Below are positions 9,298 to 17,862 of a stretch of 64,000 bases of DNA, piece by piece. The notes below the pieces were generated by a model that searched no databases, had not been told where the DNA came from, and saw nothing but the letters and a program-made list of their open reading frames with translations. How positions within the stretch are numbered: position 1 is the first letter of the stretch; each line of letters begins with the position of its first letter. Made by a program: the position numbers and the translations under genes. The DNA is from RPQJ01 sp963732375 (GTDB lineage Bacteria > Pseudomonadota > Gammaproteobacteria > Steroidobacterales > Steroidobacteraceae), in NCBI GenBank assembly GCA_963732375.1, contig CAVSZE010000003.1:593042-657041 (forward strand), in the 5' to 3' direction.

Positions 9298-10383
9298 CTA
9301 TCGGGCTCGTTGCCGGATACCGGCCTCATACCAGCCGTTGCTTGAGTTCACGACCCACACGACCAGCAGCATCACCGGCACCTCGATCAACACGCCGACG
9401 ACGGTAGCCAGGGCCGCGCCCGATTCGAAACCGAACAGGCTGATCGCCGCCGCGACCGCCAGCTCGAAGAAGTTTGAGGCACCGATGAGTGCCGACGGGC
9501 CAGCGATGCAGTGCTTCTCACCGGCCGCCCGGTTCAACCAGTAGGCGAGCGAGGAATTGAAGAACACCTGGATCAGGATCGGCACCGCCAGCAGTGCGAT
9601 GACGAGCGGCTGATCAATGATCGCTTTACCCTGGAAGGCGAACAGCAGCACCAGGGTGAGCAGCAGGGCGCCGATGGACCACGGGCCGATCTTCGCCATG
9701 GCGGCATCGAACGTCGCTTGGCCCTTGGCGAGCAGCGACCGCCGTAAAAGCTGGGCAAGAATCACCGGGATCACGATGTAGAGCACGACCGATGTGATGA
9801 GCGTGTCCCAGGGCACGGTGATTGCGGCAATGCCGAGGAGCAGTCCCACGAGCGGCGCGAAGGCAACGACCATGATCGAGTCGTTGAGTGCGACCTGGGT
9901 CAGCGTGAACATGGGATCGCCGTTCGTCAGTCGACTCCAGACGAACACCATGGCGGTGCAAGGGGCCGCCGCGAGCAGAATCAGGCCGGCAATGTAGCTG
10001 TCGATCTGCTCCGCCGGCAGCCACGGCGAAAACAGGTTCCGAATGAAGATCCACGCGAGCAAGCCCATCGAGAACGGTTTCACGAGCCAATTCACGAACA
10101 GCGTCACGCCAATGCCGCGCACGTGCTGGCGAACTTCGTGCAGCGCGCTGAAATCTACTTTCACCAGCATCGGGATGATCATCAGCCAGATGAGCAGACC
10201 GACCGGAAGGTTGACCTTGGCGATCTCCATCGCTCCGACCGCCTGGAAGACACTGGGCATGAGCTGCCCGAGAGCAATTCCGACCACGATGCAGATGAAG
10301 ACCCAGATCGTCAGATACCGCTCAAAGAAGCTGAGCGGCGCTGCAGCGGCACGCTTGCCGATGACTTCACATTGTGCGGACAC
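9298..10383 (-). CDS. acr3: ACR3-family arsenite efflux transporter
   Basis: 361 residues with about ten membrane spans. The span-4 signature A-A-A-P-C-T-A-M-V-F-V-W-S carries the cysteine needed for As(III) transport in the ACR3 family. The GTG start at 10383 has an AGGAGA site. It is the last core gene of arsR-arsC-arsD-arsA-acr3, 73 bp after arsA, and would work alone or with the ArsA ATPase to export arsenite. Confidence 0.93.
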   Translation of the reverse strand: MSAQCEVIGKRAAAAPLSFFERYLTIWVFICIVVGIALGQLMPSVFQAVGAMEIAKVNLPVGLLIWLMIIPMLVKVDFSALHEVRQHVRGIGVTLFVNWLVKPFSMGLLAWIFIRNLFSPWLPAEQIDSYIAGLILLAAAPCTAMVFVWSRLTNGDPMFTLTQVALNDSIMVVAFAPLVGLLLGIAAITVPWDTLITSVVLYIVIPVILAQLLRRSLLAKGQATFDAAMAKIGPWSIGALLLTLVLLFAFQGKAIIDQPLVIALLAVPILIQVFFNSSLAYWLNRAAGEKHCIAGPSALIGASNFFELAVAAAISLFGFESGAALATVVGVLIEVPVMLLVVWVVNSSNGWYEAGIRQRAR

Positions 10384-10456
10384 GAGGAGTCTCCTGGCGA
10401 GCTACAGTCCGCGCGAACGGGCGCTGGCGCAGACGCAATGCACCCTGCAACGATGG

Positions 10457-12244
10457 TCAGGCACGTTTGGCCCCTGGCGTAGTCAGGCGCGGTCTGCCGG
10501 TCAGCTCCAGCAGGCGCTCCACGCCGACCGGCTCGTCCGCCAGCAATGGAATCACCGCATAACGCGAGGAGTATTTGGTGGCCACTGCCTTGATCTGGCC
10601 GACCTCGGCAATCGCTCGCTGTCGTAGCAGGCGTGAAGCAGGACATGCCGCGGCCAGACTGTTGTTGACGACCCACGCCCACGGCTCGATGCCGGCTCGA
10701 CGCAGGTCATCCTGCAGATTGGCCGCTTCCAGCACCGGCGTGGTCTCGGCCAGGGTCACCAGGAAGACCTTGGTCCGCTTCGGATCCTGCAGCAGCATCA
10801 TCGGCGTCGTGAAGTGCATGCCGGTGGGTCCCACCTGGCGCGCAAATTCGCGGTGGTACGCACCGGTGGCATCGAGCAGCAGCAGTGTGTGGCCCGTCGG
10901 CGCCGTGTCCATCACGACGAAGCGCTTACCGGCCTCGCGGAGGATCCTGGAGAACGCCTGGAAGACAGCGATCTCCTCAGTGCAGGGCGAGCGCAGGTCC
11001 TCCTCGAGCAACGCCCGCCCCTGTGCATCGAGGCGCGCGCCTTTGTCCGCGAGGACCTCCCGGCGGTAGCGCTCGGTCTCGACGTGGGGATCGATGCGGC
11101 TCACCGTGAGTTGGTCGAGCGAGCCGCTCAGCGTCTCCGCGAGGTGCGCGGCCGGATCGGAGGTCGTCAGGTGCACGGCATGACCACGCCGGGCCAGTCC
11201 TACCGCAATGGCGGCGGCCACCGTGGTCTTGCCGACCCCGCCCTTGCCCATCAGCATCACGAGGCCATGGCCATCGGCCTCGATTCCATCCACGAGTTCG
11301 GCCAGGGACGGCGCTTCAAGCGTGGGCAGCGCGGCAGCCCGATCGGACGCGTCGGTCGCGTCCGGTTGCAGCAGCGACCGCAATGCCGTGAGCCCCACGA
11401 CGTTGAAGGATTTGAGGGGCACGCGATCCTGCGGCAGAACGCGCAGCGTGTCGGGCAGAGCATCGAGCGCCACCTGTTCCCGCGCGATGATGGCCGCGGC
11501 GAGCGGGTCTTCCTGACCTTCGCTCGTGGGAAGAATGCCGTTGATGACCAGATGCTGTCGGCTCAGCCCGATCGCGGCGAGTTCTTCCTGCGTACGCGCC
11601 GCTTCCTGCAGGGTGCTCTGCTGCGCGCGAGCCACCAGCACCAGACGGGTGCGTGTCGGGTCGGCGAGCGCGTCGACCGCGGCGTGATACTGCGAGCGCT
11701 GCTTCTCGAGGCCCGAGAGCGGCCCCAGGCACGATGCCTCGCCCTGCCCGGCCTCCAGGAAGCTGGTCCACGCGCCCGGCAACTGCAGCAGTCGAATCGT
11801 GTGGCCGGTGGGGGCCGTGTCGAACACGATGTGGTCAAATCCCTCCGCCAGCTTGCCGTCAGTGAGCAGCGACGTGAACTCGTCGAACGCGGCGATCTCG
11901 GTGGTGCACGCTCCGGAGAGTTGCTCCTCGATGCCCTTGACGATGCTATCCGGCAACACGCCGCGCACCGGCCCGACGATTCGCTCGCGATAGGCCTGTG
12001 CCGCCGCGGGAGGATCGATCTCGAGCGCGTAGAGGCGAGGTACCGCTTCGATCGCAGTCACCTGGTTGCCAATCTTGATGCCGAACACCTGGCCCACGTT
12101 CGAGGCCGGGTCGGTACTGACCAGCAACACGCGCTTGCCGGGGTCGGCGAGGCTGACCGCCGTGGCGCAGGCGAGCGAGGTCTTGCCGACGCCACCCTTG
12201 CCGGTGAAGAAGAGGTATGCCGGCGCCTGGTCGATGAACTTCAT
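10457..12244 (-). CDS. arsA: ArsA arsenite-stimulated ATPase
   Basis: 595 residues, the full two-halved form. Each half has a P-loop: F-T-G-K-G-G-V-G-K-T at 13-22 and M-G-K-G-G-V-G-K-T-T at about 330. Each also has a D-T-A-P-T-G-H-T switch and a metalloid-site cysteine (C-T-T-E-I and C-T-E-E-I). ArsA binds As(III) delivered by ArsD and energises the efflux permease. The ATG at 12244 is preferred over the GTG just before it because of spacing to GAGG. It follows arsD by 15 bp. Confidence 0.93.
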   Translation of the reverse strand: MKFIDQAPAYLFFTGKGGVGKTSLACATAVSLADPGKRVLLVSTDPASNVGQVFGIKIGNQVTAIEAVPRLYALEIDPPAAAQAYRERIVGPVRGVLPDSIVKGIEEQLSGACTTEIAAFDEFTSLLTDGKLAEGFDHIVFDTAPTGHTIRLLQLPGAWTSFLEAGQGEASCLGPLSGLEKQRSQYHAAVDALADPTRTRLVLVARAQQSTLQEAARTQEELAAIGLSRQHLVINGILPTSEGQEDPLAAAIIAREQVALDALPDTLRVLPQDRVPLKSFNVVGLTALRSLLQPDATDASDRAAALPTLEAPSLAELVDGIEADGHGLVMLMGKGGVGKTTVAAAIAVGLARRGHAVHLTTSDPAAHLAETLSGSLDQLTVSRIDPHVETERYRREVLADKGARLDAQGRALLEEDLRSPCTEEIAVFQAFSRILREAGKRFVVMDTAPTGHTLLLLDATGAYHREFARQVGPTGMHFTTPMMLLQDPKRTKVFLVTLAETTPVLEAANLQDDLRRAGIEPWAWVVNNSLAAACPASRLLRQRAIAEVGQIKAVATKYSSRYAVIPLLADEPVGVERLLELTGRPRLTTPGAKRA

Positions 12245-12259
12245 CACAGCCTCATCGGC

Positions 12260-12901
12260 TCAGCAGCACTTCGACGGTGTGCCCGTTGCGGGCGCCGCCG
12301 CAGTGGGTCCACAGCAAGCTCCCTGGGATGGCGCGCTGCTTGCGGACACCACCTCGATGGCCGGCGCACTGATCTTCTTGTCGAGGTGCCGGCGCGCAAG
12401 CGCCACCAAGGCGCGAGCGGGGGCGTCCTTGACCTTCTGCGCGAGATCCACGGCCAGCCGAACGTCGGCATCGGCGACGCCGAGTTTGCGCGCCCGCTCA
12501 AAATGGAACTCAAAGCAGGACTCACAGTTCGAGGCAATCGCCGCGCCGATGGCCACCAGCTCGGCGACCTGTTCCGTGAAGATGGAAGTCGCAGGGGTAA
12601 CGCCGGCCCACTGCGCCAGTTGACTCCGCGACGGATACGGGAGGCCACGGTGCTTGACCTCGCCGTCCGCGACAATCGCCGGCAATGCCGCCTCACCCTG
12701 CGCATGCAGCAAGTCGCGGATCGTGGCGTGGTTCGCGAAGGCCTGTGGCTGCTGGGCGAGGTTGAAGCGCTCGACGGTCACGCCCTGCTTCTTGAGCCAG
12801 TCCACATCCGCGGCGAATTCGACCAGGGCCTGATCGACATCCACGCCGCAGACACCCGTGCTGCAGCACAGTGCCGGATCAAAAATCTGAATGGCCTTCA
12901 T
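12260..12901 (-). CDS. arsD: ArsD metallochaperone fused to an AhpD-like domain
   Basis: 213 residues from the ATG at 12901, which has a GGGGAA site. Residues 1-105 are ArsD, with the As(III)-binding cysteines C12, C13 and C18. Residues about 108-165 resemble the carboxymuconolactone decarboxylase/AhpD fold and carry C126-E-S-C129 and H133, the redox-site arrangement of AhpD. The tail has two Cys pairs at 196-197 and 212-213. ArsD alone is usually about 120 residues, so this is a fusion. The added domain may give thiol-redox or antioxidant activity, which is inference. Confidence 0.87.
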   Translation of the reverse strand: MKAIQIFDPALCCSTGVCGVDVDQALVEFAADVDWLKKQGVTVERFNLAQQPQAFANHATIRDLLHAQGEAALPAIVADGEVKHRGLPYPSRSQLAQWAGVTPATSIFTEQVAELVAIGAAIASNCESCFEFHFERARKLGVADADVRLAVDLAQKVKDAPARALVALARRHLDKKISAPAIEVVSASSAPSQGACCGPTAAAPATGTPSKCC

Positions 12902-12914
12902 GAAATTCCCCGTT

Positions 12915-13394
12915 TCAAGCAGTGACAGCCGCGATCTTGTCCATCGCAGCCTTGAGTGCCGGCTTGTCATGCCGCAAGGAGTCGAGCGGTAGCGCCAGGA
13001 ACGCTTCGATGCGCGCCCGCAATATTCGATAGGCGGTCATGAATGCGGCGTCGATGTCCGCGTCGGTACCGGTGGCATGGGCCGGATCGTCGACACCCCA
13101 GTGCGTGCGCAGTACCGGCCCGAGGTAGGCAGGGCAGGTCTCACCCGCGGCACTGGCGCAGACGGTCACGACGATGTCGGGCGTGAGCGGCAGGCTGTCC
13201 CACGACTTGCTGTGATAGCCCTCGGCCGGGATACCTTCGCGTGCCAGCAGTGCGAGCGAGCGCGGATGCACCTTGCCCGTGGGCTTGCTGCCCGCGCTCA
13301 TGGCCGTCCAGCTGGCAGGCGCCAGGTGATTGAAGGTCGCCTCGCCGAGGATCGAGCGGCACGAGTTGCCGGTACACAGAAACAGCACGTTCAT
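12915..13394 (-). CDS. arsC: ArsC arsenate reductase, low-molecular-weight phosphatase type
   Basis: 159 residues. The N-terminal loop C-T-G-N-S-C-R-S (residues 7-14) is the anion-binding P-loop of the thioredoxin-coupled ArsC family, and two more cysteines follow in V-C-A-S-A-A-G-E-T-C. It reduces As(V) to As(III), which ArsD, ArsA and Acr3 then remove. It lies between arsR (13 bp gap) and arsD (13 bp gap). Confidence 0.92.
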   Translation of the reverse strand: MNVLFLCTGNSCRSILGEATFNHLAPASWTAMSAGSKPTGKVHPRSLALLAREGIPAEGYHSKSWDSLPLTPDIVVTVCASAAGETCPAYLGPVLRTHWGVDDPAHATGTDADIDAAFMTAYRILRARIEAFLALPLDSLRHDKPALKAAMDKIAAVTA

Positions 13395-13407
13395 GATCTG
13401 GATCCTT

Positions 13408-13740
13408 TCACTGCGCCTTCCTCTTGCGGGCCGGCGCCGCGGTCGGTGCGCAGGAGCGGCCGCCGCAGCAGTTGTCAGTCAGGAAGCCGAGCAACGCGTT
13501 CATTTCGTCGAAGTTTGCCGAGTAGTAGTTGAAGCGGCTCTCAGGCCGCACCTGAACCAGACCTGCATGGCTCAGGGTCTTCATGTGGAACGAGAGCGTG
13601 CTGGAGGGAATGCCCAGACGTTCCGCAATCTCGCCGGCGGCCAGGCCTTCCGGACCGGCCTGTACGAGCAGGCGAAACACCTCCAGGCGGCTGTCCTGCG
13701 CCAATGCTGCGAGGGACTCAACGGCGGCCTTAATGTTCAT
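13408..13740 (-). CDS. arsR: ArsR-family repressor, A. ferrooxidans type
   Basis: 110 residues from the ATG at 13740; an upstream extension to 13791 would run through the promoter. The winged helix-turn-helix spans about 15-75. The C-terminus has C91-C92-G-G-R-S-C97, the As(III)-sensing cysteine triad of the type known from Acidithiobacillus ferrooxidans, not the C-V-C type. It is the first gene of the arsRCDA-acr3 operon and presumably represses it until As(III) binds. Confidence 0.92.
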   Translation of the reverse strand: MNIKAAVESLAALAQDSRLEVFRLLVQAGPEGLAAGEIAERLGIPSSTLSFHMKTLSHAGLVQVRPESRFNYYSANFDEMNALLGFLTDNCCGGRSCAPTAAPARKRKAQ

Positions 13741-13742
13741 CC

Positions 13743-13776
13743 TTCTAGAATGGTAGAAATAATGTCCCCCTGTCAA
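13743..13776 (-). promoter_or_regulatory. ars operon promoter and ArsR operator
   Basis: The minus strand carries a perfect -35 box TTGACA at 13776-13771. Downstream, overlapping the likely -10 and start region, is the inverted repeat TTCTA-GAATGG-TAGAA at 13743-13758, immediately before the arsR start codon. This is the expected layout for ArsR autorepression. The -10 box itself is weak and could be TACCAT or CATTCT. Confidence 0.65.
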
Positions 13777-13831
13777 CTCCGGACCTTCCACGCTATGCGC
13801 TCGGGGGCATTGGCTCCGTCGAGCGGTCGGC

Positions 13832-14518
13832 TTAGATCAGCTTCAGGGTTCCCGACAGCGTCAGGTAGGTGCCGATCGCAACGATCAGCCACGCGTTCAC
13901 GGTCTGCAGCGGACCCTGCCAGCGCTGCACACCGCCGAGAACGTCCGCACCGGCCTGCGCACCGAACAGAACGCCCAGTGCCACGATGGCGACGGGTACT
14001 GCCGTGGCGAGCCCGTAGATGACGAATAGGGGAAGCTGCGCGGGAGCCGTCAGCGAGAGCGGCAGCAGGCTGCCGAAAAACAGCGCCGCCGAGGTCGGAC
14101 AGAAAGTCAGCGCAAACAGTACGCCCAGCAGGAATGCACCGGGTAAGCCGCGATTGGCCAGGCCTTCAGTGGTGCCGGGCCGGGCGGGGCCAAAGCTGAG
14201 CCTCAATGGAATCCAGCCGAGCAACACGAGCCCGACGACGATCAGCAGCGGACCAATAAACGGCTCGAGGACGGTCTGCAGGAAACGCGAGGTCTGCGGC
14301 GCCGCCGCAATGCCCCAGGCGACGAGTACCCCCACGGCCACGTACGCGACGGCGCGCCCGGTGGCGTAGGCCAGTACCCCTGCAATGGCGCGACGCTTCG
14401 TGTCGAGACGACGCGCGAGGAATGACACCGCAGCAATGTTCGTCGCGAGCGGGCACGGGCTGACGGAGGTCATCAACCCGAGCCAGGCTGCAGCGAGCGC
14501 CGCAGCGAGAAGACTCAA
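13832..14518 (-). CDS. arsG: ArsG-type organoarsenical efflux permease (CcdA-like)
   Basis: 228 residues with six or seven membrane spans in the DsbD/CcdA/LysE-like fold. It has paired cysteine motifs S-V-S-P-C-P near the start and L-T-F-C-P-T-S in the middle, both followed by helix-breaking glycines. In arsenic clusters this family is ArsG, exporter of trivalent aromatic arsenicals, usually with ArsE and ArsF as here. The probable start is TTG at 14518, overlapping the arsF stop as TTGA, which implies translational coupling. A general CcdA role is the alternative. Confidence 0.78.
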   Translation of the reverse strand: MSLLAAALAAAWLGLMTSVSPCPLATNIAAVSFLARRLDTKRRAIAGVLAYATGRAVAYVAVGVLVAWGIAAAPQTSRFLQTVLEPFIGPLLIVVGLVLLGWIPLRLSFGPARPGTTEGLANRGLPGAFLLGVLFALTFCPTSAALFFGSLLPLSLTAPAQLPLFVIYGLATAVPVAIVALGVLFGAQAGADVLGGVQRWQGPLQTVNAWLIVAIGTYLTLSGTLKLI

Positions 14519-14991
14519 GAAACGCTGCCCAGATGACGGCGGACGGCGTCCACCACGTACGCCTCGAATGCCGGTTCATCCTTCTGCTTCGTCCAGACCT
14601 GCTGCAGGTTCTCCCAGCGAACCTCCTGCCCCTTCGCGAGGTCGGAGACGATGACCGTCTTGCTGATCAGCCGGTAGTCCTGGACGAAATGCTCGTTGCC
14701 GGGACCATCGAGGTTCACGGTGCGCAATGCGATGCGACCACTCTGAATCTCGGGCGCAAAGTTGCGCTCGACACATTCCCGGGTGAGTCGCTCGATGCGC
14801 ATGCAGGTCGCGCAACGAACGTCGCTGCTGAAGTACGTCACCAGGATGGCATCGGCGGTGACTCCCGGCTGGGTCGTGACGACCTTCGAGGGAACCGCAG
14901 GCAGATCGGATACCTGTCGCGCCTGTTGAACGGCCGCCCAGCAGCCCACCGCGGCCAGCGCAAAGAGCGCCCACTTGAGGAATCGCTTCAT
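14515..14991 (-). CDS. arsF: ArsF-family protein with C-x-x-C
   Basis: 158 residues. An N-terminal membrane anchor or signal (residues about 5-22) precedes a thioredoxin-like domain with C-A-T-C in F-S-S-D-V-R-C-A-T-C-M-R. This matches the family annotated as ArsF, proposed to act with ArsE in reducing nitrophenyl arsenicals such as roxarsone before ArsG exports them. It overlaps arsG by 4 bp and follows arsE by 2 bp. The reaction is known only from a few homologues. Confidence 0.75.
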   Translation of the reverse strand: MKRFLKWALFALAAVGCWAAVQQARQVSDLPAVPSKVVTTQPGVTADAILVTYFSSDVRCATCMRIERLTRECVERNFAPEIQSGRIALRTVNLDGPGNEHFVQDYRLISKTVIVSDLAKGQEVRWENLQQVWTKQKDEPAFEAYVVDAVRRHLGSVS

Positions 14992-14993
14992 GG

Positions 14994-15224
14994 TCAGCTC
15001 AGCAGCTTCTTCGCTTCGTCGAGCGACGGCACTTTGCCGCTCACTTTCACGGCGCCATCAACGGCCAGCGCGGGCGTGAACATCACGCCGAAATCGGCGA
15101 AACGCTTCACGTCGGTGATCTTCTCAAGCTCGTAGGTCAGGCCCATGTCGTGTGCGGCCTGTTCGGCCACCGCCGTGAGGGCGCGGCACTTCGCGCAGCC
15201 GGAGCCGAGGATCTGGATCTTCAT
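14994..15224 (-). CDS. arsE: Small thioredoxin-like protein (ArsE position)
   Basis: 76 residues. A glutaredoxin/thioredoxin-like fold with C-A-K-C at 10-13 and the F-T-P-A-L cis-proline loop. Proteins of this size occur as 'redox-active disulfide protein 2' or as ArsE in arsEFG clusters. Position directly before arsF and arsG supports the ArsE label. It starts 28 bp after the permease gene with an AGGAG site. Confidence 0.72.
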   Translation of the reverse strand: MKIQILGSGCAKCRALTAVAEQAAHDMGLTYELEKITDVKRFADFGVMFTPALAVDGAVKVSGKVPSLDEAKKLLS

Positions 15225-15252
15225 ACGTCATCTCCTGCGAGGTGGCCCCGCA

Positions 15253-16575
15253 TCAGTTCAACAGCAGGCCATAACCCAGGCCCGTAATCGTCGCCATGAC
15301 GACGACCAGCGAGACGTAGGTGACGGTCTTCTTCAGTCCAATGATCGAGTTGAGCACCAGCATGGCGGGCAGGCTGAGCGCGGGGCCGGCGAGCAAGAGT
15401 GCGAGTGAGGGACCCGCGCCCATGCCACTGCCGACGAGCCCCTGCACGATCGGGACTTCGGTCAGCGTCGCGAAGTACATGAATGCGCCGGCGATCGCGG
15501 CGAAGAAGTTGGCCGCGATGGAATTTCCACCGACGAGGCCGCTGATCCACTCCGACGGAATCATGCCTTCGTGGCCCGGCCGACCGAGCAGGAACCCCGC
15601 GACCAGCACGCCGCCGAGCAGCAGCGGCACGATCTGCTTGGTGTAGCTCCATGCCTGATCGAACCACTCACCGGCTTCACCCTCTTTCCCTGCGGTGAGC
15701 CATGCGAGCCCGAGCACCGCGACGAGGAACGGCCAGGTCGGGTGCCCGGGGAGCGCGAACGCTGTAATCACCGTGGTTACTGCAACCGTGGCGATGCGCT
15801 TCGGCTCGAGCTTGAACCAACGCCACAACATGAACGCCAGCACGACGCCGAGGCTCGAGGTGACCAGCCACTTGATCGAGTACACTGCCGCAAAGAACCC
15901 GGTCTTCTCTGAAGCCGCGCCCCAGTTGGCGAACACCAGGATGCCGACCAGCACCGCAAAGAATGCGGCCGTCTTCGACAGCGGTCGTCCGGCCTCCGGC
16001 TCGGGCAGTGCCACGGCGGCGGCGACTTTAGCCTTCTCCTCATGGCGGAACATGAAGGCCATCAGCAGGCCAATGATTACGCTGAACACCACGGCACCGA
16101 CGGCGCGCGCAAGCCCGAGCTGCACACCGAGCACCTTCGCCGTCATGACGATGGCCAGCACGTTGATCGCCGGACCGGAGTAGAGGAAGGCCGTCGCCGG
16201 GCCGAGGCCCGCGCCCATGCGGTAGATGCCGGAGAACAGTGGCAGCACAGTGCACGAGCAGACGGCCAGGATGGTTCCCGAAACCGAGCCGACCCCGTAG
16301 GCGAGCGGCTTCGGCGCCTTCGGGCCCAGAAATCGCATCACCGAGGCCTGCGAGACAAACGCGGCGATGGCACCCGCGATCCAGAACGCGGGCAGCAGGC
16401 ACAGCACGACGTGCTCCCGTGCGTACCACTTGGTGAGTTCCAGCGCCTCGGTGACGGCCCCATCAAAGCGCGGCTGGCCGACTGGGAGAAAGTAGACGGC
16501 GGCGAAGACAGCGGCCAGAAGACCGAAGATCTTCAGCTCATGCCGGGTGCCAGGTTCGAGTGTCAGGGTCGTCAT
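15253..16575 (-). CDS. ArsP/DUF318-type permease
   Basis: 440 residues with about ten hydrophobic spans and the repeated G-P-A-x-N/S-L motif region typical of DUF318 permeases (S-G-P-A-I-N-V-L and A-G-P-A-L-S-L-P). A cytoplasmic charged loop separates the two halves. Members near ArsR regulators export metalloids, and ArsP exports trivalent methyl or aryl arsenicals. Second gene of the arsR2 operon, before arsE. Substrate choice between organoarsenicals and metals cannot be settled from sequence. Confidence 0.78.
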   Translation of the reverse strand: MTTLTLEPGTRHELKIFGLLAAVFAAVYFLPVGQPRFDGAVTEALELTKWYAREHVVLCLLPAFWIAGAIAAFVSQASVMRFLGPKAPKPLAYGVGSVSGTILAVCSCTVLPLFSGIYRMGAGLGPATAFLYSGPAINVLAIVMTAKVLGVQLGLARAVGAVVFSVIIGLLMAFMFRHEEKAKVAAAVALPEPEAGRPLSKTAAFFAVLVGILVFANWGAASEKTGFFAAVYSIKWLVTSSLGVVLAFMLWRWFKLEPKRIATVAVTTVITAFALPGHPTWPFLVAVLGLAWLTAGKEGEAGEWFDQAWSYTKQIVPLLLGGVLVAGFLLGRPGHEGMIPSEWISGLVGGNSIAANFFAAIAGAFMYFATLTEVPIVQGLVGSGMGAGPSLALLLAGPALSLPAMLVLNSIIGLKKTVTYVSLVVVMATITGLGYGLLLN

Positions 16576-16596
16576 ACGATGCTCCGCCAGACTGCT

Positions 16597-16914
16597 TCAG
16601 GCGCATTCACATGCAATGCGCTTCGCCGGTCGCGCGACGCGTGCCTTGTCCAGACAGTCGATGAAATGCCCGACGCAATCCAGTTCAAGGCGATAGAAGA
16701 TCTTCTGGCCGCGCTTGTCGCTGGAGACGACGCCCGCCTCGCGCAGGATGTCGAGGTGCTTTGAGGTGGTGGACCAGCCGAGCCCGACGGCATGCACGAG
16801 GTCGCACACGCAACGCTCGCCGCCCATCAGGGTGCGAACAAGCGTCAGTCTTCCCGGATTGCCGAGGGCTTTGAACACCTCGTCGGGCGAGGCGCGGAGG
16901 GGCTTGCTGACCAT
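16597..16914 (-). CDS. ArsR/SmtB-family repressor with CVC sensor
   Basis: 105 residues from the ATG at 16914; an open extension to 16986 would overlap the operator. Winged helix-turn-helix with G-G-E-R-C35-V-C37-D-L, the classical As(III)/Sb(III) sensing pair in the DNA-binding helix, plus cysteines near the C-terminus (C-E-C). It leads the operon arsR2-permease-arsE-arsF-arsG. Its sensor differs from the ArsR at 13408, so the two operons may respond to different arsenicals. Confidence 0.9.
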   Translation of the reverse strand: MVSKPLRASPDEVFKALGNPGRLTLVRTLMGGERCVCDLVHAVGLGWSTTSKHLDILREAGVVSSDKRGQKIFYRLELDCVGHFIDCLDKARVARPAKRIACECA

Positions 16915-16923
16915 GCCGGCATT

Positions 16924-16943
16924 ATTTCGCCAACTGACGAAAT
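16924..16943. promoter_or_regulatory. Operator of the second ArsR
   Basis: Inverted repeat ATTTCG / CGAAAT (16924-16929 and 16938-16943) with an 8-base spacer, about 10 bases upstream of the arsR2 start. Symmetric sites of this kind before arsR genes are typical binding sites of the repressor itself. It differs clearly from the TTCTA/TAGAA operator of the other ars operon. Confidence 0.65.
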
Positions 16944-17200
16944 GTGCATCAGGAATTTCCGCAGCCAATCGATTGCCGACTAGCAAGTCTTACCGCCAAA
17001 GATGAGCGAAGCTGCGTCGTGAACGACTGCTATTGGAACTTGCGCGGGACGGCCGCTCCTGGCCGAACTCCGCGGTTGCCGTCCGTCCGCTTTCCTTCGC
17101 GACCCGAGGCGAGCACCTGTCCGGCGCGTACTGGCCACTGCAGACCAGGCCATGACGCGGTATGGTGCGGCCTGCTCCGTGGCTCGCATTGAGGTGGCAC

Positions 17201-17743
17201 TTGGCGCTGGGCGCAACGATGTACGTGTTCGAGGTCCGCCTGGCCGATGCGGATCGCGGCGTCTATGAAACGTTGACGATCCGGGCCGCGCGCCATCCGT
17301 CGGAGACCGCCGAGTACCTGGTCACGCGTCTGCTCGCCTATTGTCTCGAGTTCACCGAGGGCATTGCCTTCTCGAAGGGCCTGTCCGATCCGGACGAGCC
17401 GGCCATCTCGGTGCGTGACCTGACCGGCGCGCTCAAGTCCTGGATCGAGGTCGGCGCGCCGGATGCGGCCCGGCTGCACAAGGCCGCGAAAGCGGCGCCG
17501 GATGTCGCCGTGTACGTGCACCGCGATGTTGAGCAGTTGGTCTCGCGTCTCGCCGGCGAGCGCATACACCGTGCCGGAAAACTGCGCATACAGGCGGTGG
17601 ACCGGGAACTCCTCGCCGCGCTGGTCGCGCGGCTCGACCGGCGCATGGATTTCGACCTGGCCGTCTCCGAGCGGACGCTCTACCTCTCGCTTGGCGAGGA
17701 AACCTTGACCGGCGTGGTGACGGAGAGGCGGATCGAGGCGTGA
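17201..17743 (+). CDS. yaeQ: YaeQ-family protein
   Basis: 180 residues. The start is best placed at TTG 17201. It is preceded by GAGGTGG and gives an N-terminus (L-A-L-G-A-T-M-Y-V-F) that lines up with YaeQ proteins (M-A-L-K-A-T-I-Y-K-F); GTGs further upstream have no such support. The motif R-H-P-S-E-T and the basic E-V-G-x-P-D-x-x-R-L-x-K-A segment are typical. YaeQ has a PD-(D/E)XK-like fold and was once linked to suppression of RfaH loss. Its biochemical role is uncertain. Confidence 0.87.
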   Translation: MALGATMYVFEVRLADADRGVYETLTIRAARHPSETAEYLVTRLLAYCLEFTEGIAFSKGLSDPDEPAISVRDLTGALKSWIEVGAPDAARLHKAAKAAPDVAVYVHRDVEQLVSRLAGERIHRAGKLRIQAVDRELLAALVARLDRRMDFDLAVSERTLYLSLGEETLTGVVTERRIEA

Positions 17744-17862
17744 GCTTGGCTGCTGACTGGCGGGCTGGGCGGCAGAACCACCGTCCCTCCCCGCCCTGAG
17801 CCGCGTTAAGCTACGGACCCGCAGAGGGATCGCGGCGATATTCCGAATGAGGTTCGACAGGC

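Noticed and set aside
10814..12925. 703-codon plus-strand open frame opposite arsA and arsD
   Set aside because: It is the high-GC shadow of two well-recognised minus-strand genes and has no family features of its own.
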